From an uncultured Flavobacteriales bacterium (GTDB taxonomy: Bacteria > Bacteroidota > Bacteroidia > Flavobacteriales > Schleiferiaceae), in the NCBI GenBank assembly GCA_903821715.1, contig CAIJMB010000142.1:1-18582 (forward strand): 18,582 bases of DNA. The letters are read 5' to 3'. Below are positions 14,367 through 18,582 of this stretch, piece by piece. Position 1 is the first letter of the stretch. Every line of letters starts with the position of its first letter. A program made the translations under genes and the position numbers. The notes under the pieces were generated by a model, which saw only the letters and a program-made list of their open reading frames with translations, did no database searches and was not told the DNA's origin.

Positions 14367-14374
14367 TACTTTTG
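14367..14374 (+). promoter_or_regulatory. -7 promoter box for leuS
   Basis: TACTTTTG is a perfect TAnnTTTG match, 5 nt before the leuS ATG, predicting a leaderless or nearly leaderless mRNA. The -33 position would lie on the ftsX -7 box, and no TTG is seen there. I see no T-box or leader peptide, and there is no room for either. Confidence 0.55.
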
Positions 14375-14379
14375 CACCC

Positions 14380-17300
14380 ATGGAATACCGACCTACCGAA
14401 TGGGATGCCCGCGCGCAGCAGTTATGGCGCGATTTAAACGTGTACCGCGCGGATTTTCCGTCGGATCGGAATCCGTTTTATGTACTCGACATGTTTCCCT
14501 ACCCTTCAGGTGCTGGGCTTCACGTCGGACACCCGCTCGGCTACATCGCCAGCGACATCGTCAGCCGCTTTAGGCGCCATCAGGGCTTCAACGTGCTGCA
14601 CCCGATGGGCTTTGACGCCTTCGGCCTTCCGGCGGAACAGTACGCCATTCAGACCGGCCAGCATCCCGCCGTCACGACCGAGGTCAACATCGAGCGCTAC
14701 CGCGAGCAACTGAACCGCCTCGGACTGGGTTTTGACTGGAGTCGCGAGGTGCAAACCTGCGACCCCGACTACTACCGCTGGACGCAGTGGATTTTTATTC
14801 AGCTGTTTGGAGCATGGTACAACAAACAAAGCGAGCGCGCGGAGCCGATCGAAACGCTGGTGGCGCACTTGAACGCGCGGGGCACCGAAGGCTTGAACGC
14901 CGCATGCCACGGCGAACCGGAGTGCACCAAGACCGAATGGGTTGCCATGGATGCGGCGCAGCGCGAAGCGCTGCTGCAGCACTTCCGCCTAGCCTACCGC
15001 AGCGAGTCGCTGGTGAACTGGTGTCCGGCCCTCGGAACCGTGCTGGCCAACGACGAAGTCGTCAACGGCCTCAGCGAGCGCGGCGGCCATCCCGTCGTGC
15101 AAAAGCCCATGCTTCAGTGGTCGATGCGCATCAGTGCCTTTGCCCAGCGCCTGCTCGACGGCCTCGAAGAGCTGAACTGGAGCGACAGCATCAAAGAATC
15201 ACAGCGCCACTGGATCGGGCGCAGCCAGGGGGCTCGGATTCGATTTAGGGTGCTCGCGGGCAACGCCGGCGAGGTTGGCGAGGTTAGCAAGGTTAGCCAG
15301 GTTGGCGAGGTTAGCCAGGTTGGCGAGGTTAGCCAGGTTGGCGAGGTTAGCAAGGTTGGCAAGGTTGGCGAAGAAGTTAACGAGCCAACGAGCCAACGAG
15401 CTAACGAGCTAACGAGCCAAAAAGCCAACGAGCTAACGAGCCAACGAGCTAACGAGCTAACGAGCCAAAAAGCCAACGAGCCAGCGAGCCAACGAGCTAA
15501 CGAGCCAAGGGGCGGAGCCGATGTACTTGAAGTGTTTTCCACTCGGCCCGATACCATTTTTGGCGCCACGTTTATGGTGGTCGCTCCCGAGCATCCCATG
15601 CTCGGGGAGTGGACGACCGAGGCCCAGCGGGCCGAAGTGGAGGCCTACTGCGAGCGAGCGGCACGCCGCAGCGAGCGCGACCGCCAAGCTGATACGAAGA
15701 CCGTAGGCGGAGTGTTCACAGGAACTTATGTCGAGCATCCGTTCACGGCGGCTCCGATTCCGGTGTGGACCAGTGACTACGTGCTGATGGGATACGGTAC
15801 GGGTGCGGTTATGGCGGTTCCGGGGCACGACAGCCGCGACCATGCGCTGGCGAAGGCCATGGGCTTGCCGATTGTGCAGGTGGTCGCGTCGAGCGAGCCG
15901 GTGGACGTGCAGACGGAGGCCTTTGAGGCCAAGTCGGGCCGGGCCATTGCGTCGGAATTTTTGGACGGATTGGCGACTGCTGATGCGATTGATCGCGCCA
16001 TTTCTGAATTGGAGTCGCGCGGATTGGGCGAACGAACGGTTCAGTACCGATTGCGCGATGCCGTGTTTGGACGCCAGCGCTATTGGGGTGAACCCATTCC
16101 CATTGCGTACCGCGACGGGGTTCCTGAGGCGCTGCCTTTGGATGAGCTGCCGCTGAAGTTGCCTGTGGTGGATAAGTATTTGCCTACGGAGGACGGTGAG
16201 CCGCCTCTGGCGCGCGCGGAGCGCTGGGTTTCGGCCGAAGGCCTTCCGCTGGAGACCACGACCATGCCCGGTTGGGCCGGCAGCTCATGGTACTTCTTGC
16301 GCTACATGGATTCGAAGAATGGTTCCGCAGCCGTGGACCGCAGCGCGGCCGACTACTGGGGCCAAGTGGACCTGTATGTGGGCGGAAGCGAGCACGCCAC
16401 CGGCCACCTGCTGTACAGCCGTTTTTGGACCCACGCCCTGCACGACTTGGGGCACATTGGGTTCCGCGAACCGTTTAAGCGTTTAGTGAACCAAGGCATG
16501 ATTCAGGGAATCAGCGCCTTTGTCCACCGCATCGAGGGTACACAGACCGTAGTCAGCGCCGAGCTGGCCGGGCAGTACACCACCCAAAAGCTTCATGTTG
16601 ACGTGAGTCTGGTCAATGAGCGCAACGAAGTTGACCGCGACGCCCTACGCACCTGGATGCCAAGCTGGGCAGGCACCGAATTTATTCCGTCCGAGGGCCC
16701 GATCAAGGTCGAGCGCGAAGTCGAGAAAATGTCGAAGTCCAAGTACAACGTCGTCAACCCCGACGCCTTGGCCGACCAGTACGGAGCCGACGCCGTGCGC
16801 CTTTTTGAAATGTTCCTCGGGCCCATCGAGCAGAGCAAGCCATGGGACACCCAGGGCATGTCGGGTGTCGTCGGATTCTTGAAAAAGTCCGTGCGACTGA
16901 TGGAAAAGCGCCACGACGGCGATGCGACTCCTGAAGAGCTGCGCACCCTTCACCAGCTCATCGACAAACTGCAGCGCGACGTTGAAACGCTTTCGTTCAA
17001 CACTTCGGTGAGCGCGATGATGATTGCAGTCAATGCGTGGAGCGGAATTCCGCAACTTTCCCAGAGCACGCTGCGCGACTTTGCTGTGCTGCTTGAGCCT
17101 TTTGCTCCCCACACGGCCGAGGCACTGTGGGCTGAACTCGGTGGCGAAGGCAGTGTCGTGCTCGCCCCCTACCCCGCGCTCAACCCTGAGCACTTGGTCA
17201 AAGACAGCGTCAACTACCCCATTCAGTTCAACGGAAAAACTCGTTTTCAACTCGAAATGCCGGCGTCTGCGTCGGCGGCCGAGGTCGAAACTGCAGTTAT

Positions 17301-17391
17301 GGCCCACGAAAAAACGGCGCACTTCCTTGAGGGGCGCAGTCCCAAAAAGGTAATTGTGGTTCCGGGGCGGATCGTGAACGTGGTGGGCTAA
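14380..17391 (+). CDS. leuS: Leucyl-tRNA synthetase with a repeat-encoded insertion in the editing domain
   Basis: This 1003-residue class I synthetase charges tRNA-Leu. The ATP-binding HVGH motif is at 48-51 and KMSKS at 783-787. The CP1 editing domain has STRPDT (387-392) and GHDSRD (482-487) with the conserved aspartate at 484. The stretch VNWCPALGTVLANDEVVNG is standard for LeuRS. Beyond the family core it carries about 80 low-complexity residues (298-377) between IRFRVLAGNAG and ADVLEVFSTRPDT. In E. coli LeuRS a short beta-turn occupies this place. The insertion is encoded by two tandem DNA arrays described separately. All catalytic and editing motifs are intact, so the enzyme should be active. 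A further segment near 150-205 (with ACHGEPECTKTEW) is normal for Bacteroidota. Confidence 0.97.
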   Translation: MEYRPTEWDARAQQLWRDLNVYRADFPSDRNPFYVLDMFPYPSGAGLHVGHPLGYIASDIVSRFRRHQGFNVLHPMGFDAFGLPAEQYAIQTGQHPAVTTEVNIERYREQLNRLGLGFDWSREVQTCDPDYYRWTQWIFIQLFGAWYNKQSERAEPIETLVAHLNARGTEGLNAACHGEPECTKTEWVAMDAAQREALLQHFRLAYRSESLVNWCPALGTVLANDEVVNGLSERGGHPVVQKPMLQWSMRISAFAQRLLDGLEELNWSDSIKESQRHWIGRSQGARIRFRVLAGNAGEVGEVSKVSQVGEVSQVGEVSQVGEVSKVGKVGEEVNEPTSQRANELTSQKANELTSQRANELTSQKANEPASQRANEPRGGADVLEVFSTRPDTIFGATFMVVAPEHPMLGEWTTEAQRAEVEAYCERAARRSERDRQADTKTVGGVFTGTYVEHPFTAAPIPVWTSDYVLMGYGTGAVMAVPGHDSRDHALAKAMGLPIVQVVASSEPVDVQTEAFEAKSGRAIASEFLDGLATADAIDRAISELESRGLGERTVQYRLRDAVFGRQRYWGEPIPIAYRDGVPEALPLDELPLKLPVVDKYLPTEDGEPPLARAERWVSAEGLPLETTTMPGWAGSSWYFLRYMDSKNGSAAVDRSAADYWGQVDLYVGGSEHATGHLLYSRFWTHALHDLGHIGFREPFKRLVNQGMIQGISAFVHRIEGTQTVVSAELAGQYTTQKLHVDVSLVNERNEVDRDALRTWMPSWAGTEFIPSEGPIKVEREVEKMSKSKYNVVNPDALADQYGADAVRLFEMFLGPIEQSKPWDTQGMSGVVGFLKKSVRLMEKRHDGDATPEELRTLHQLIDKLQRDVETLSFNTSVSAMMIAVNAWSGIPQLSQSTLRDFAVLLEPFAPHTAEALWAELGGEGSVVLAPYPALNPEHLVKDSVNYPIQFNGKTRFQLEMPASASAAEVETAVMAHEKTAHFLEGRSPKKVIVVPGRIVNVVG
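15271..15369 (+). repeat. Tandem array of eleven 9-bp units inside leuS
   Basis: The unit is (G/A/C)AGGTT(G/A)GC, repeated eleven times with no indels. Because 9 is a multiple of 3, it encodes a regular tripeptide pattern (EVG, EVS, KVS, QVG), residues 298-330. Several pairs form an 18-bp higher-order unit reading EVSQVG. Variation is limited to two positions of each unit. Confidence 0.95.
15382..15509 (+). repeat. Tandem array of sixteen 8-bp units inside leuS
   Basis: The unit is GAGC(C/T)AAC, repeated sixteen times without indels; a few units differ at the first or last base (GAGCCAAA, AAGCCAAC, GAGCCAGC, GAGCCAAG). Eight bases do not fit the codon length, so three units (24 bp) make one eight-residue repeat, NELTSQRA or NELTSQKA. 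It covers residues 335-377. It starts 12 bp after the 9-bp array and has the opposite orientation of the shared core GTTRGC/GCYAAC. Confidence 0.95.
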
Positions 17392-17397
17392 CCCACT

Positions 17398-18261
17398 TTA
17401 AGGCTTGGTTCCGAGTCGGTAGTAGGCATTCGTGATCCAAAGCATCACGAGTCCAAAGCTGACACCGCCCACGATGAGGATCTGTGCGACTCCGGATTCC
17501 GCGGTAAAGCTGAGTTTGAGCAAAATCGTCGAGATGACAAAACTTGAATTCCGAATGATGGTGGGAAAGTCATCACTGTACAGCAGCGAGAGGAGAAGGA
17601 TAAATACATCACTGACAATCAGCACGGTATAAAACTGATCGAAAAAGACTGAATTCAAGTCAGTCACCGGATTCTCGAGGGCGGAACCCGTTTGCAGCCA
17701 TGTATACAAACTGGTGGTTGCGAGTCCGGCTAGGACTCCGAACAGTATAAAGGCCAGTACGTTTTTAGAATGCACAAAGCGCCGCAGATTGAGGGCCTCT
17801 GGTTGGTTCGGGAATTCCTGATCGGTGACATAGCCCGATATTCGGTAAAACAACAGAACGCACACATAGATCACGAGCACACAGAGCAAATCCCAGACGA
17901 GCTCTATGTTTCCGGGGTTCCAATGAAAATTCTCACCTAAGTCAAGGTGGGTTAAATCCTTAAAAACGCCTCGAATAAGGATTAGCACCATGATTTCGTA
18001 CTGTTTCGCCACATAAATGGTGGTCGAACGGCGCAAATAGTAGACGAGCAGGTAGGTCTCAAAGACCAAGAGCACCGAGAATGGTGTGTAGATCGCGTTG
18101 ATTGGATGCGCGAACAGTGGGCCCGAAATGAGGTCCGGAAACCACGATTTGACCGCATAAAGCCCCAAGTGAATCAAAAAGCTCAAAATGGCCGCATAAA
18201 GCGTGAGCCGGCCAAGCTTGGCGCGGAAATCCGACGTAAACGGCCGCGAAACGAACGACAT
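17398..18261 (-). CDS. Conserved-type multi-pass membrane protein of unknown function
   Basis: This 287-residue protein has about eight hydrophobic segments over its whole length, for example LTLYAAILSFLIHLGLYAV, INAIYTPFSVLLVFETYLLV, ELVWDLLCVLVIYVCVLLFY, NVLAFILFGVLAGLATTSL and a last one, ILIVGGVSFGLVMLWITNAY. The INAIYTPFSVLLVFETYLLVYYL region and the YEIMVLILIRGVFKDL region resemble, from memory, membrane proteins widespread in flavobacteria with no known function. No catalytic motif is visible. ATG 18259-18261 is preferred; a GTG at 18273 would add four residues. Its end lies 6 bp from the leuS stop with no terminator visible. The 99-bp gap to the M23 gene shows no TAnnTTTG box. Confidence 0.8.
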   Translation of the reverse strand: MSFVSRPFTSDFRAKLGRLTLYAAILSFLIHLGLYAVKSWFPDLISGPLFAHPINAIYTPFSVLLVFETYLLVYYLRRSTTIYVAKQYEIMVLILIRGVFKDLTHLDLGENFHWNPGNIELVWDLLCVLVIYVCVLLFYRISGYVTDQEFPNQPEALNLRRFVHSKNVLAFILFGVLAGLATTSLYTWLQTGSALENPVTDLNSVFFDQFYTVLIVSDVFILLLSLLYSDDFPTIIRNSSFVISTILLKLSFTAESGVAQILIVGGVSFGLVMLWITNAYYRLGTKP

Positions 18262-18360
18262 TAACTGAGACACCCTATTGATTTTCAGGTCAATGTACGA
18301 TTATTTGGCGAGACCTCCGGAGCGAACCGATTAGGTTAAGGCGCTCAGTACTGACTGCCC

Positions 18361-18582
18361 TCAACCGTTGGCCAACGAATCGAGAATGGCCTTGCGCGGC
18401 TTCATTCCGGATTCAAAATCTGCCCAAAGGGAGCGAGGAAGCGGATCCGCTCGCTGGATCGGCTCCTTTAGGGGGTCCACCTGCCTTCCGTTCTTCCAAA
18501 AACGATAGCAGACATGCGGGCCGGTTGCCAAGCCCGTTGATCCCACATAACCAATCACTTGACCTTGCTCTACACGGCTCCC
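18361..18582 (-). CDS. M23-family peptidase (LytM domain), C-terminal part (5' end outside window)
   Basis: The frame is open from the window edge to TGA at 18361-18363, giving 73 residues. It starts GSRVEQGQVIGYVGSTGLAT and continues GPHVCYRFWKNGRQVDP. This is the end of the LytM/M23 metallopeptidase fold, where VGSTG and GPH are hallmarks. Most M23 enzymes have HxH here (GPHLHYE), with both histidines helping the zinc site; this one reads HVC, so the second histidine is a cysteine. I recall GPHVCYRFWKNG as a frequent variant in Bacteroidota, so it is probably a subfamily feature and not a decay product. Zinc binding and activity cannot be judged without the N-terminal part. Confidence 0.85.
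   Translation of the reverse strand, partial: GSRVEQGQVIGYVGSTGLATGPHVCYRFWKNGRQVDPLKEPIQRADPLPRSLWADFESGMKPRKAILDSLANG

Noticed and set aside
14333..14379. T-box or leucine leader peptide ahead of leuS
   Set aside because: Only 47 bp separate leuS from ftsX and the promoter box touches the start, leaving no room for a leader.
15271..15509. CRISPR array
   Set aside because: The units are 8-9 bp, directly adjacent with no unique spacers, and lie inside an open essential gene.
15114..15599. Antisense open frames over the leuS repeats (Leu/Trp/Ser-rich repetitive proteins)
   Set aside because: They arise because tandem repeats stay open in several frames. They lie opposite the conserved leuS frame and have no promoter or start context.
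16645..17322. Minus-strand 225-codon open frame within leuS
   Set aside because: It is a shadow of the conserved C-terminal part of leuS, with no family motif.
18315..18354. Palindromes CTCCGGAG and TCAGTACTGA as operators
   Set aside because: They are short, lie just after the M23 stop, and have no link to a promoter-like element.

Overview
The window reads as a compact, medium-to-high GC chromosome segment from the Bacteroidota, most likely Flavobacteriales (my inference). The evidence is the family content: a YebC of the type starting MGRAFEYRKARKMKRW, the ftsX–DUF3098–uppP–truB cluster, small single-domain rhodaneses, and a PorV-free but typical set of SPOR and M23 proteins. It also carries the Bacteroidota -7 promoter word TAnnTTTG in front of many genes. 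Almost everything is housekeeping. Genes are packed tightly, with many 4-bp ATGA overlaps and two overlapping convergent gene ends.

Layout. Positions 1-195 hold the end of a SPOR-domain protein (+). Positions 162-1410 (-) are a sulfur/redox operon: a small rhodanese, a double rhodanese with a signal-peptide-like segment in its middle, then thioredoxin. yebC (1486-2214, -) has its own promoter. Positions 2270-6366 (-) are an overlapping four-gene operon, mrp–nfu–korA–korB, which pairs Fe-S carriers with a 2-oxoacid:ferredoxin oxidoreductase. Positions 6409-9053 (-) hold an unknown secreted protein translationally coupled to rlmN. A divergent outer-membrane protein (9121-9864, +) ends at a clear bidirectional terminator shared with queA (9929-10984, -). 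An unknown two-TM protein (11063-11737, +) faces truB. Positions 11725-14332 (-) are ftsX–DUF3098–uppP–truB (cell division, cell-wall lipid carrier recycling, tRNA pseudouridylation). leuS (14380-17391, +) diverges from ftsX. An unknown eight-TM protein (17398-18261, -) and the C-terminus of an M23 peptidase (18361-18582, -) close the window.

Most unusual features. (1) leuS carries about 80 extra residues in a surface turn of the editing domain. They are encoded by two adjacent tandem arrays: eleven 9-bp units, then sixteen 8-bp units. The arrays share the core GTTRGC but lie in opposite orientation, and the 8-bp array shows a phase-specific absence of the base that would create a stop codon. 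(2) Five of ten visible transcription-unit heads have a perfect TAnnTTTG box only 4-6 nt before the start codon, which predicts leaderless mRNAs. (3) The double rhodanese looks like two formerly coupled genes now read as one; losing one base would restore an ATGA junction. No CRISPR array, insertion sequence, rRNA or tRNA gene was seen, and no gap above 300 bases lacks a gene.
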